A stretch of DNA of 30,176 nucleotides from positions 1 to 30,176 of the IMG/VR virus record IMGVR_UViG_3300002138_000008, one strand, 5' to 3'. The translations under genes were made by a program, and so were the position numbers. The notes under the pieces are model-generated. The model saw only the letters and a program-made list of their open reading frames with translations. It searched no databases and had not been told where the DNA came from. Origin of the DNA: a virus. Below are positions 24,134 through 30,159 of the stretch, piece after piece; the first letter of the stretch is position 1; every line of letters begins with the position of its first letter.

Positions 24134-24740
24134 GTCTTTTTAACACTATTTTTTTAAGTGCCATAAGATCTGCGTTCACAAAGGGTTTATACTTCCGAAT
24201 CTTTAAGGACATTTCAGGCCACAAGAGTGTCTCTGTTATATTCTTATCAAGTCTTTTTACAAACCCCAAAATCTTCTCAAGTAATACAACTGTTTCCAGC
24301 GATACGTCCTCTTGAAGAAGTAACCTAATGATTGGTGGATGTTGTCCACTATCATTAGATGAAAGAAATAAGTCGTCAAACTTAATCTCCTTTTTATTTA
24401 TATAGTCCACAAGAGTGTCTATATCTTCACTGAATCGATACGTTAATGCATCAGAATACTTTCTCCATGCATTATAATTATCATCACCATTTTCTAACAT
24501 ATCACCAACCCATTTGCTCCCACGAACAAAGTTGGAAACATAGTATGCAACTAAATCTTTAGATTCTACAAATTTCTTTGCGAGTTTTGCAAAATAGTAT
24601 TTATCTTTCCTTGCAAAAAATGCTTTAGGTGTCGCTGAACTTTTAAAGTTATACTTTAAGGCATCATAACTATCAAGTTCGAAATGTAGTTTTATTGCCA
24701 TATAGTACGAATACGCATCATATGGTTGAATCATAATCAT
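24126..24740 (-). CDS. 59: Replicative helicase loader gp59
   Basis: gp59 loads the gp41 helicase onto gp32-coated forks. This all-helical basic protein of 204 residues (T4: 217) starts MIMIQPYDAYSYYMAIKLHFELDSYDALKYNF, the conserved gp59 opening, followed by FFARKDKYYFAKLAKKF, YYVSNFVRGSKWVGDM and HPPIIRLLLQEDVSLETVVLLEKILGF, all typical. Its ATG overlaps the gp33 stop (ATGA at 24737-24740), giving coupled translation, and gp32 follows. The 59-33-32 neighbourhood is the same as in T4. The second Met (24734) is an alternative start. Confidence 0.93.
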   Translation of the reverse strand: MIMIQPYDAYSYYMAIKLHFELDSYDALKYNFKSSATPKAFFARKDKYYFAKLAKKFVESKDLVAYYVSNFVRGSKWVGDMLENGDDNYNAWRKYSDALTYRFSEDIDTLVDYINKKEIKFDDLFLSSNDSGQHPPIIRLLLQEDVSLETVVLLEKILGFVKRLDKNITETLLWPEMSLKIRKYKPFVNADLMALKKIVLKRLA

Positions 24741-24964
24741 AACGGCAATGTGTTATACCCTGGCAGTAATTTACTAGCGATTGCTTCAGCTTCAATTTTT
24801 GCTTTAAGTGGTGCAGATATTAATGGCCCGATGTCTGCTGGATCTATCATACGTTCTTCACATAATAGAAGCACCGAATCGAGGTTAGATATCCCCTTTT
24901 CCTTAGCAAATACTGTTACCAGTTCGCTAAATTGTTTTTTAGTTAGTATATCTTCAATCATCAT
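24737..24964 (-). CDS. 33: Late transcription co-activator gp33
   Basis: In T4, gp33 binds RNA polymerase and the gp45 sliding clamp and couples late transcription to replication, working with the late sigma gp55. This 75-residue protein (T4: 112) has the position and helical make-up expected: MMIEDILTKKQFSELVTVFAKEKG, then SVLLLCEERMIDPADIGPLISAPLKAKIEAEA, and a hydrophobic end LLPGYNTLPL suited to clamp binding. It overlaps gp59 (ATGA) and the upstream membrane-protein gene (ATGA at 24961-24964). TATAAATA-type late promoters elsewhere in the window support a working gp33/gp55 system. No gp55 gene is in view. Confidence 0.82.
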   Translation of the reverse strand: MMIEDILTKKQFSELVTVFAKEKGISNLDSVLLLCEERMIDPADIGPLISAPLKAKIEAEAIASKLLPGYNTLPL

Positions 24965-25179
24965 TTTTTATTGACTCCAATTATTGTAGATATACCAATG
25001 AATAACTGTATTAAAAAAGCACCAAACCATGTCCATAAATCCATAGGCAAATTAAATCCCATAAAGTTAAGTCCCCATATTAAAGTCATAGGTGTAAAAG
25101 CAATTATCACCGCAATAAATAGAACAGCAATAGCCATTCCGAATGCTATACCAAAAATCTTCATAATTAAATTCCCCAT
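24961..25179 (-). CDS. Small two-helix membrane protein, candidate holin
   Basis: The 72-residue protein has two hydrophobic spans (about 7-38 and 49-68), separated by a short Pro/Asn segment (GFNLPMDLW), and ends in NKK. It overlaps the SleB-type hydrolase gene by 13 bp and gp33 by 4 bp, so it is translated with both. A small two-helix protein next to a cell-wall hydrolase is the usual arrangement of holin and endolysin, and I infer a holin or pinholin role. No holin family motif is recognisable, so a generic phage inner-membrane protein remains possible. The ORF itself is well supported by its tight overlaps. Confidence 0.7.
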   Translation of the reverse strand: MGNLIMKIFGIAFGMAIAVLFIAVIIAFTPMTLIWGLNFMGFNLPMDLWTWFGAFLIQLFIGISTIIGVNKK

Positions 25180-25691
25180 TTGTAAAATATATGTGTGTCA
25201 ACATTCCCCTTCTTTTGCATGGTAGCATCTCTACTCCATGCTGGATTAACATACGATGCATGGTAATGTGTAGCACCATCTGTTATATCATACCCATTTT
25301 TATACATCTTATATACCATTACCGCAGACCTTTGTGCTTGGAACCACTTGTCTTGATTTTTTGGATTATCAGACTTGCCGTCACACGTCCATGAAAATTG
25401 GCATTGGTTTATTTTAGATGTTTTAGTATTAGTACCATACCTTCCTTGATACACTACTCCACATACATCTGATGGAAATCTTGAATCGTTGACTCTATTA
25501 AGGACAACAAGTCCAACTGATACCTGTCCAGCAAAACTTTCATTTCGTGCCTCAAAATAAATATTTTTAGCAATGCATTCTATTGCATCTTGTGGTAGCA
25601 TTTCATCGATAGGCGCACTTTGAGATGTGCTTACATTCACTATAATTGAAGTGATCCCGATTAGAGATGCTGTTAGTAGTTTTTTAACCAT
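25167..25691 (-). CDS. SleB/CwlJ-type cell wall hydrolase (candidate endolysin)
   Basis: Residues 1-26 form a Sec signal peptide or signal anchor (MVKKLLTASLIGITSIIVNV, then STSQSA). The rest is a SleB/hydrolase_2 domain: LPQDAIECIAKNIYFEARNESFAGQVSVGLVVLNRVNDSRFP, with the catalytic-type Glu in EARNE (E47/E51), then VCGVVYQGRY, CQFSWTCDGKSD, and the C-terminal HYHASYVNPAWS. Enzymes of this family cut peptidoglycan glycan strands or cross-links in the periplasm. Signal-directed export and the adjacent two-helix membrane protein suggest it is the lysis enzyme. Nucleotides 25214-25246 are repeated exactly at the gp29 end. It overlaps the upstream 387-residue gene by 8 bp. Confidence 0.88.
   Translation of the reverse strand: MVKKLLTASLIGITSIIVNVSTSQSAPIDEMLPQDAIECIAKNIYFEARNESFAGQVSVGLVVLNRVNDSRFPSDVCGVVYQGRYGTNTKTSKINQCQFSWTCDGKSDNPKNQDKWFQAQRSAVMVYKMYKNGYDITDGATHYHASYVNPAWSRDATMQKKGNVDTHIFYKWGI
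25214..25246. repeat. 33-bp exact direct repeat, copy 2 (inside SleB gene)
   Basis: This is identical to 22952-22984 and in the same orientation, 2262 bp apart. Here its minus strand encodes the conserved HxxY...PAWS region end of SleB, so this copy is probably the original. The two copies bracket gp32, gp59, gp33, the membrane protein and the SleB 3' end. Confidence 0.95.
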
Positions 25692-26847
25692 TGGTTATCC
25701 TCATTAAAATGGTTTCTTCGTTTAATCGACCATTTGGCAGAGTATCTTTTGTAGTCAAATTTTCCCAAGCATTATTGATTTGCCTTTGGGTTTTAGAGAG
25801 TATTGTGGGAAGAAACGCCTCTGGTTTGCGGAGGCGTGTAGACCGAGATTTAGCCTGATCCCAATTTTGTAGTGTTGTACCTTTTACCGCTAGTCCATCT
25901 GGACCTGAAGTTATGTACTCAGATAATATCCTCGTTTTCACATTAAATACAAACAGACGTCCTGCCCCAACTATAGTAGTTGGATTAATCGATACTAGTT
26001 TGAACTCTGGTGACTCCTTTAGAAATTTAATCTTAGCGACAAGTTTAGTTGCTGCGACTGGTTTTTTTGTACGAACTTTTCGTACTGTTTTAGAGTTCGC
26101 TTGATGACGTTTTAAATCATCTAGTATTTTATTTAGTATTTTAACCCTCCCAGTTAACTCCTTTTTAGATAGGTGTTTATACCCATCAACAGCCTGGTCG
26201 CACGTCTTATCAATCGCACCTTGCATCTCATCTATACGATCTTTAACCCATGGCGTTATCATACCAACTGCCATGGATGGAAGATCGTGTCGTTTCATTA
26301 ATTCGTATGCATCAAGCACAACAACCCCTCCACCGATCCAAGTATCTTCCATGACCCTAAAGTCTTCCATGATAGTTTTATTAATTTTACTTCGTAAACG
26401 TTGTTGGGGTGTTATTACTTCTATTTTAACATCTTCTGTGGCATCTTCCATTTGTCCTTTGTTAGAGAACTTATCTAACAAAGTTTTACCATGTTGAATG
26501 TTTTCTAGTATAGACTTTCCAATGGATTTTTTTTCATAGGTATTTAAGATAAGACCACGTTCTTCCATCCTAACCAATGCCCCAATAGTAGTTGGGATAT
26601 AGAACGTTCCACCCAATTTAAATAGTGCGATTTGTTCTTTAGTGAGTTTTAAATTAGTTTTGCCATATTCGATCAAGTCATTTATAAATTCTTTACGATT
26701 GCAGAAGTGATTGTACCAATTAAATGACTTCATTATATCAATCTTACGTTCCGGCCAATCTTCTTCATTATTGAAACTTGGTTCTGACCCCATATATTTT
26801 TCTTCAGGGTCTTTGAATCGTACTGCTGATGTTTTCTTTGTTGCCAT
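25684..26847 (-). CDS. Conserved T4-like phage protein, function unknown (387 aa)
   Basis: The N-terminal 50 residues are charged (FKDPEEKYMGSEP, EDWPERKIDIMKSFNWYNHFC). A largely helical middle follows (NDLIEYGKTNLKLTKEQIALFKLGG, DRIDEMQGAIDKTCDQAVDGYKHLSKKE), then a basic linker (KTVRKVRTKKPVAATK) and a C-terminal domain with SINPTTIVGAGRLFVFNVKTRILSEY, GLAVKGTTLQNWD and LRKPEAFLPTI. The last part (LPNGRLNEETILMRI) resembles the end of large conserved proteins in T4-like cyanophages whose function is not known to me. The basic linker suggests nucleic-acid contact. It has its own strong sigma70-like promoter and leads the operon for SleB, the membrane protein, gp33 and gp59, so it is expected early or in the middle period. 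Confidence 0.85.
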   Translation of the reverse strand: MATKKTSAVRFKDPEEKYMGSEPSFNNEEDWPERKIDIMKSFNWYNHFCNRKEFINDLIEYGKTNLKLTKEQIALFKLGGTFYIPTTIGALVRMEERGLILNTYEKKSIGKSILENIQHGKTLLDKFSNKGQMEDATEDVKIEVITPQQRLRSKINKTIMEDFRVMEDTWIGGGVVVLDAYELMKRHDLPSMAVGMITPWVKDRIDEMQGAIDKTCDQAVDGYKHLSKKELTGRVKILNKILDDLKRHQANSKTVRKVRTKKPVAATKLVAKIKFLKESPEFKLVSINPTTIVGAGRLFVFNVKTRILSEYITSGPDGLAVKGTTLQNWDQAKSRSTRLRKPEAFLPTILSKTQRQINNAWENLTTKDTLPNGRLNEETILMRITNG

Positions 26848-26869
26848 AAGTGATTATCCTTTAATCATC

Positions 26870-26898
26870 ATTATACACTTTTATTATGCAATTGTAAA
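26870..26898 (-). promoter_or_regulatory. Strong sigma70-like promoter for the 387-aa gene operon
   Basis: TTTACA (26898-26893) and a perfect TATAAT (26875-26870) are 17 bp apart on the minus strand. Expected start is about 26863, with an AAGGAT ribosome site before the ATG at 26845-26847. The -35 lies within the 3' end of the preceding 89-residue gene. Confidence 0.75.
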
Positions 26899-27153
26899 GG
26901 TTTTTACAGAATCTACTCTAAAACTACGCCATGACTGGACGTCAAATGCATATGCACGAACTACAGTATCGTTGTCTTTTTTAGGTGTACCATCTAATTT
27001 AGGTTTTGGTTCAACTGGTTGTTGATCCTGTGGCATTAGAGTTGGGTTTAGAGTACACTCCATAACACGTTCAGTACCATCAACTTTAGTAAAAGTTACT
27101 ATTTGTTTACTTTGCTTTAAAAGGTTTATCATTTGTTCACGGTTCATCTTCAT
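26884..27153 (-). CDS. Small DUF2693/SH3-like phage protein (89 aa)
   Basis: The pattern MNREQMINLLKQSKQIVTFTKVDGTERVMECTLNPTLMP, a linker with PVEPKPKLDGTPKK, and a closing RAYAFDVQSWRSFRVDSVKTF is that of a widespread small phage protein (DUF2693, related in look to WYL-type beta barrels) found in many T4-like genomes. The function is not established; a nucleic-acid or nucleotide-binding barrel is suggested. It starts at ATG 27151-27153 behind an AGGAAA site; a second Met two codons later is also possible. It follows the 121-residue gene by 14 bp. Confidence 0.82.
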   Translation of the reverse strand: MKMNREQMINLLKQSKQIVTFTKVDGTERVMECTLNPTLMPQDQQPVEPKPKLDGTPKKDNDTVVRAYAFDVQSWRSFRVDSVKTFTIA

Positions 27154-27167
27154 TATAATTTCCTATA

Positions 27168-27533
27168 TCATCGACGCATATTCGCCATATTAATTGCTTC
27201 TTCATCACTAAAAACTGGTACGGCATTACTTTTATGTAATGTACCTACACCAATCATCTTAGTACCAGTATAAATTTTATCTGGCTTTTTTAATGCATTA
27301 CCAATTCCAGAACCTCTACTTGGTATACTATTGCTAGTACTACGTCCAGGTGGAGGAGTCATATCTGGCATATCTACCATAATAAATTTCTCCTTCTTAT
27401 ATCGTTTTTCTGCAATTCCAAACGAAGAATTAACTGCTAATTCGTATGCACGTTTCGCATCAGCAGATTTAAATTTTAATTTCTTAGGTTTCTTTACAGA
27501 ATAAGAGTTAAAATAAACTGGCATTAATCCCAT
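27168..27533 (-). CDS. Conserved small phage protein, function unknown (121 aa)
   Basis: The N-terminus is basic and contains KKPKKLKFKSADAKRAYELAVN. A Pro/Gly/Ser linker follows (PDMTPPPGRSTSNSIPSRGSG), and then a conserved-looking end: KPDKIYTGTKMIGVGTLHKSNAVPVFSDEEAINMANMRR. The YTGTK..G...MHKSN..PVF...EA..IA.MRR type of ending occurs in small proteins of many phages, with no known role. It overlaps the upstream 72-residue gene by 10 bp and precedes the 89-residue gene by 14 bp in one small operon. Possibly a host-takeover or DNA-metabolism accessory; this is inference. Confidence 0.8.
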   Translation of the reverse strand: MGLMPVYFNSYSVKKPKKLKFKSADAKRAYELAVNSSFGIAEKRYKKEKFIMVDMPDMTPPPGRSTSNSIPSRGSGIGNALKKPDKIYTGTKMIGVGTLHKSNAVPVFSDEEAINMANMRR

Positions 27534-27742
27534 GAATTATCAGATCTAGTTGTATAAGAATAAGTTTCACCGATACCACTATCTGAAATGAAAGAACGTT
27601 CATCTTTTTCAGACCATCCAAAAAACCGATCTTCGCCATAAAATTCTTTATTTATTTTAAGTTTCTTAGTAATAGTTGCATTCTTACCAATACGTTTTAC
27701 TGTTACGTTAGACTTCGCAGTCTTTTGCTTTAAAGTAGCCAT
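27524..27742 (-). CDS. Small basic phage protein (72 aa), function unknown
   Basis: The N-terminal half is strongly basic (MATLKQKTAKSNVTVKRIGK, then NATITKKLKINKEF); the C-terminal half is aromatic and acidic (EDRFFGWSEKDERSF, ending SYTTRSDNSWD). A sigma70-like promoter with an extended -10 lies 46 bp upstream, and an AGAAGGAT ribosome site precedes the ATG at 27740-27742. It overlaps the 121-residue gene by 10 bp. It leads a three-gene operon of small unknowns, probably expressed early. No known family recognised. Confidence 0.75.
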   Translation of the reverse strand: MATLKQKTAKSNVTVKRIGKNATITKKLKINKEFYGEDRFFGWSEKDERSFISDSGIGETYSYTTRSDNSWD

Positions 27743-27787
27743 TTATATATCCTTCTTAAAACTAGATCTCTATCACTATTAACATTA

Positions 27788-27815
27788 ATTATAACACAAT
27801 TTTAAATAATTGCAA
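27788..27815 (-). promoter_or_regulatory. Sigma70-like promoter for the three small genes
   Basis: On the minus strand TTGCAA (27815-27810) and TATAAT (27793-27788) are 16 bp apart, with an extended -10 (TGTTATAAT) as at the gp32 promoter. Expected start is about 27781. It lies in the 132-bp gap 27743-27874, whose remainder is a weak hairpin (27840-27859) and AT-rich DNA. Confidence 0.7.
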
Positions 27816-27874
27816 ATTATTTCGTAATTATTTTTAATCATGTTGCTAAAAAACAACATCATCAAAATCCAATT

Positions 27875-28261
27875 TCATGCTGACACCTTGGATTCGTATT
27901 CCACATTAACTGATTCAGAGTAGTAGCCGTTAGACTCACCCAACCAGCGAATGTCTACATACCCTTTGAAGGTAGCAAACTTGTAGAAAGTCCATGTGTA
28001 GGACTCATATGGTGTTGCAGTTGAATCAGCTGGTGTGTCTCCGGAAGATTCTTCTGCAATCAAGATTGGTGTGTTTACCAAGTCATTGATGTCACCAACA
28101 ATGCTTTCAATGTAAACTGACTCGCAACAATCTTGGTGATGCGAAAACACATAACGTTCGTTTGCATTTTCAAAAATCAACTCGCCGTCAGTTGCTGTCA
28201 CAGTAGGAAAGATTGATCCCACCATGTTCTTTAATGCTTGCTCTGTTGTCAAATATCTCAT
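27875..28261 (-). CDS. DUF7448-type phage protein (128 aa)
   Basis: The motifs [35 protein letters not shown] and [31 protein letters not shown] are characteristic of a small family found in many phages of unrelated hosts (DUF7448, as far as I recall). The HHQDCCE cluster could bind a metal ion, but the function is not known. An AAGGAC ribosome site lies just before ATG 28259-28261. The gene is visibly richer in G and C than its neighbours and uses codons such as CTG, GTG and CCA more freely, which suggests later acquisition. It ends 132 bp before the next operon. Confidence 0.82.
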   Translation of the reverse strand: MRYLTTEQALKNMVGSIFPTVTATDGELIFENANERYVFSHHQDCCESVYIESIVGDINDLVNTPILIAEESSGDTPADSTATPYESYTWTFYKFATFKGYVDIRWLGESNGYYSESVNVEYESKVSA

Positions 28262-28336
28262 TTCATGTCCTTAATATAATACAGGTTCGTGTGTGCGTTC
28301 ACCTTGAAGCACCAACATTATTTCATCTTCTACCGT

Positions 28337-28588
28337 TTAGACCAAATTCAAACCTTCTCTTTCAAATACTCTACGTAATTCGGCAGTAGACTCTGACTGG
28401 GCTACTGAACCTAATATTGAGGTTAAATATCCTGTCATGTAAGCATATTTTGAAGTTGAATCATTTGGGAATTTTGCATCGTACTCTGCGAGTTTCATAT
28501 TTACATAGTCTCCAACTAACCTACGCCGTTTGGATGCACGATCTATTGCTAAATTTAACTTGGTGGATGAACTAAATTGTTTTGTCAT
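28337..28588 (-). CDS. Small basic helical protein (83 aa), function unknown
   Basis: I place the start at ATG 28586-28588 (MTKQFSSSTKLNLAIDRASK); the frame stays open to an upstream ATG at 28681, but that would cross a promoter and a 19-bp inverted repeat, and the extra residues are unlike phage protein. The protein is helical with a basic patch (DRASKRRRLVGDYVNMKL) and ends in TAELRRVFEREGLNLV. No family recognised. A sigma70-like promoter (-10 at 28620-28625, -35 at 28643-28648) with the -10 and spacer inside the inverted repeat lies 32 bp upstream, so expression may be switched by a regulator or by RNA structure. It lies 75 bp from the DUF7448 gene. Confidence 0.72.
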   Translation of the reverse strand: MTKQFSSSTKLNLAIDRASKRRRLVGDYVNMKLAEYDAKFPNDSTSKYAYMTGYLTSILGSVAQSESTAELRRVFEREGLNLV

Positions 28589-28619
28589 TAACGACTCTTG
28601 TTTTGTTACTGTTAAATAC

Positions 28620-28648
28620 AGTATACCACAAAATAATAACCTTTGCAA
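28620..28648 (-). promoter_or_regulatory. Sigma70-like promoter overlapped by an inverted repeat
   Basis: TTGCAA (28648-28643) and TATACT (28625-28620) are 17 bp apart on the minus strand. The -35 lies in the loop and the spacer and half of the -10 lie in one arm of the 19-bp inverted repeat at 28623-28673. Expected start is about 28613. Confidence 0.6.
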
Positions 28649-28673
28649 GTGTAGGGTTATTATTTTGTGGTAT
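28623..28673. repeat. 19-bp perfect inverted repeat with 13-nt loop
   Basis: ATACCACAAAATAATAACC at 28623-28641 has its exact reverse complement at 28655-28673, separated by TTTGCAAGTGTAG. No U-run follows on either strand, so it is not a standard terminator. It overlaps a promoter and may be an operator for a dimeric regulator or a DNA cruciform. Confidence 0.95.
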
Positions 28674-28729
28674 TTAAACAACAGAATGGAAGAGTTTTAA
28701 GGAGTTTTAAGAGGTTTATTTACTCGCGG

Positions 28730-28770
28730 CCAGGTATTGGTAAGGGTAAGTACCCTAAACCCTAACCTGG
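28730..28770. repeat. Imperfect inverted repeat in intergenic DNA
   Basis: CCAGGT at 28730-28735 and ACCTGG at 28765-28770 enclose further pairing (AGGGTA with TACCCT), giving a mostly paired 41-base element with internal mismatches. It lies just after the 55-59 residue gene and may act as its terminator, though there is no clear U-run. The rest of 28682-28775 shows nothing else. Confidence 0.6.
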
Positions 28771-28775
28771 ATCGT

Positions 28776-28955
28776 TTAAACACGTCCAGATACCCAATTT
28801 TTGGCGTATTCTACAGAAGATTCGTAATTTACTAAGACCGCAATGAGAACTTCAATATTATTAAGGTAACAATAAACTTTAAAATCGCCCCAATTCATAA
28901 TTATAAATGCAGAACGATCCCCATTGTGGAATTCATCGCCCATTGTGGAATTCAT
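28776..28955 (-). CDS. Short phage protein (59 aa, or 55 aa from 28943), function unknown
   Basis: This frame reads MNSTMGDEFHNGDRSAFIIM, then NWGDFKVYCYLNNIEVLIAV and LVNYESSVEYAKNWVSGRV, ending at TAA 28776-28778. It looks like a folded small protein, with hydrophobic strands and a helix ending in NWVSGR. The start is uncertain: ATG 28953-28955 and ATG 28941-28943 are both in frame, and both lie in a 19-bp tandem duplication that has disrupted the original beginning (the first ATG GGC GAT copy now runs into a stop after nine codons). No ribosome site is clear. It follows the 67-residue gene by about 20 bp. No known family recognised; coding is probable. Confidence 0.6.
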   Translation of the reverse strand: MNSTMGDEFHNGDRSAFIIMNWGDFKVYCYLNNIEVLIAVLVNYESSVEYAKNWVSGRV

Positions 28956-28958
28956 CGC
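28921..28958. repeat. 19-bp tandem duplication at the start of the short gene
   Basis: CCATTGTGGAATTCATCGC occurs twice in direct succession (28921-28939 and 28940-28958) and is followed by the first four bases of a third unit. The unit length is not a multiple of three, so it shifts the upstream start codon out of frame with the downstream protein. Confidence 0.95.
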
Positions 28959-28976
28959 CCATACATTATCATAATT

Positions 28977-29180
28977 TTATTTTTTAACTACCGACTTTTT
29001 AACTTTAGGCTTATGTTTTTTCTTAGGAGCAGTTTTAACATTTGGCATCTGTGTTGGGAATGGCCAATTTGTAATTGGTGGCGGTGAGAAAGCATCTTCA
29101 GTTGGTTCAATTTTATATGGTGCTTCAATGGTAGAAGTGGTTTCTTTGTTAGTGAAGAAATTTATAATTCGTTTAAACAT
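28977..29180 (-). CDS. Small proline/lysine-rich protein (67 aa), function unknown
   Basis: The protein begins with an amphipathic helix (MFKRIINFFTNKE), has a proline-rich middle (FSPPPITNWPFPTQMPNVK) and ends in a strongly basic tail (KKKHKPKVKKSVVKK). It could bind nucleic acid or membrane. An AAGGAT ribosome site lies upstream of ATG 29178-29180. It lies just downstream of the porin terminator, so it probably depends on readthrough or on an unrecognised promoter. No family recognised. Confidence 0.68.
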   Translation of the reverse strand: MFKRIINFFTNKETTSTIEAPYKIEPTEDAFSPPPITNWPFPTQMPNVKTAPKKKHKPKVKKSVVKK

Positions 29181-29218
29181 TTTAAAGTATCCTTTTTAAT
29201 TCTGATTTTCCAATAATA

Positions 29219-29250
29219 CAAAAATGGGGCAGTGTATCAAACCACCCCAT
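29219..29250 (-). terminator. Rho-independent terminator after the porin gene
   Basis: On the minus strand ATGGGG, then a loop with a further short pairing, then CCCCAT is followed at once by TTTTTG. It lies 8 bases after the porin stop codon and separates it from the 67-residue gene. Confidence 0.82.
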
Positions 29251-29257
29251 ACTTAAA

Positions 29258-30097
29258 TTAAAATGCGTGTGATAAACGTACACGAGTTGTGTCTACGTTA
29301 GAACTAACATTCGAATTGTTTTCGACAGTAGCATATGCGACGTTAACAGATGTAGCCTTACTCAAAGCATACTGTGCGCCATATTCAACTCCACGACCAT
29401 TACCGTTTGATACAGCAGCACCAAGAGTAACCCCAGATATTGTATAAGATACACCTAATACACTAGAATCTGCTTTAAAAAGTTCATCACGACTTACACC
29501 AGCACCCAATGTTACACCTTTAAGGGTAACAGCACCACTTGCACGAACACGTTCGGTAGTTTGATTACGATCTACTTTAGCAGAAAATACTCCTGAAGTA
29601 TAAGCAGCACCAATAGCATTTTTATTTGCACCAGTATTGTCAATAGCACGAGTGTTACCTACACTGAAAGACAACCCATACATTGATGGAGTTGTATAAC
29701 TGATAGATTGAAGATTTGATGAACCTGCCAATACAGTACCATCAGTACCGATAACTGGAGCACCACCTTGACCTAATCCTACTATACCATTCTTTGCTTC
29801 AACTTGACCAACTTTAACAGACCCAACTGAAGAATCCACTTGTAAGTAAACGTCATTGCTTTCTGCGTTAGCACCATTACCTAAAACACCTAATTCAACA
29901 TAACCTTTGATTCCCATTCCAGAACCAAGTTTTTCAGCAATACCAACATTAATATTACTATTACTGTTTGGTGAAACTGTATATGCAGTTTTACTAGATT
30001 TAGAAAAGTCGTAACTAACCAATCCACCAATTTTAACTTCAGCAGAAGCCGTTCCAAATGCAGTTAAAATTCCTGCTACAATTAATAATTTTTTCAT
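29258..30097 (-). CDS. Outer-membrane porin (general Gram-negative porin type), phage-borne
   Basis: A Sec signal peptide (MKKLLIVAGILTAFGTASA, cut before EVKIGG) leads a protein of alternating beta strands ending in VRLSHAF; the terminal Phe and the aromatic/hydrophobic pattern are the outer-membrane insertion signal. Strand-and-turn patterns such as VKIGGLVSYDF, MGIKGYVELGVLG, VYLQVDSSVGSVKVGQVEAK, LQSISYTTPSMYGLSFSVGN and VSYTISGVTLGAAVSNG are those of trimeric porins of proteobacteria; 279 residues is on the short side. It lets small solutes cross the outer membrane. The gene has its own phage late promoter, leader hairpin and terminator, so it is expressed as a phage gene. An AAGGAT ribosome site precedes ATG 30095-30097. 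Host origin is likely; the purpose (superinfection block, nutrient entry, receptor masking) is inference. Confidence 0.92.
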   Translation of the reverse strand: MKKLLIVAGILTAFGTASAEVKIGGLVSYDFSKSSKTAYTVSPNSNSNINVGIAEKLGSGMGIKGYVELGVLGNGANAESNDVYLQVDSSVGSVKVGQVEAKNGIVGLGQGGAPVIGTDGTVLAGSSNLQSISYTTPSMYGLSFSVGNTRAIDNTGANKNAIGAAYTSGVFSAKVDRNQTTERVRASGAVTLKGVTLGAGVSRDELFKADSSVLGVSYTISGVTLGAAVSNGNGRGVEYGAQYALSKATSVNVAYATVENNSNVSSNVDTTRVRLSHAF

Positions 30098-30130
30098 TTC
30101 ACAAAATCCTTTAAAATTTAAAATAAAACA

Positions 30131-30145
30131 TAGGGTGATACCCTA
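30131..30145 (-). ncRNA. 5'-terminal hairpin in the porin leader
   Basis: On the minus strand TAGGGT, loop ATC, ACCCTA forms a perfect 6-bp stem. With the predicted late start at 30146 the stem would begin at the second base of the transcript. 5'-terminal stems are known to slow mRNA decay, as in enterobacterial ompA. Confidence 0.55.
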
Positions 30146-30151
30146 CTGCAT

Positions 30152-30159
30152 TATTTATA
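30152..30159 (-). promoter_or_regulatory. T4-type late promoter for the porin gene
   Basis: The minus strand reads TATAAATAATGCAG, 55 bp upstream of the porin ATG, with predicted start at 30146. Its position in intergenic DNA in the right orientation supports function, although the extended bases after TATAAATA match T4 less well than at 18672. Confidence 0.65.

Noticed and set aside
27840-27859. Weak hairpin ATGTTG/CAACAT downstream of the DUF7448 gene as a terminator
   Set aside because: Six-pair AT-rich stem with its T-run in the loop rather than after the stem; not convincing.
28589-28681. N-terminal extension of the 83-residue protein (31 residues, MFKYHKIITLHLQRLLF)
   Set aside because: It is encoded by the inverted repeat and promoter and has no ribosome site; the MTKQFSSS start is more credible.
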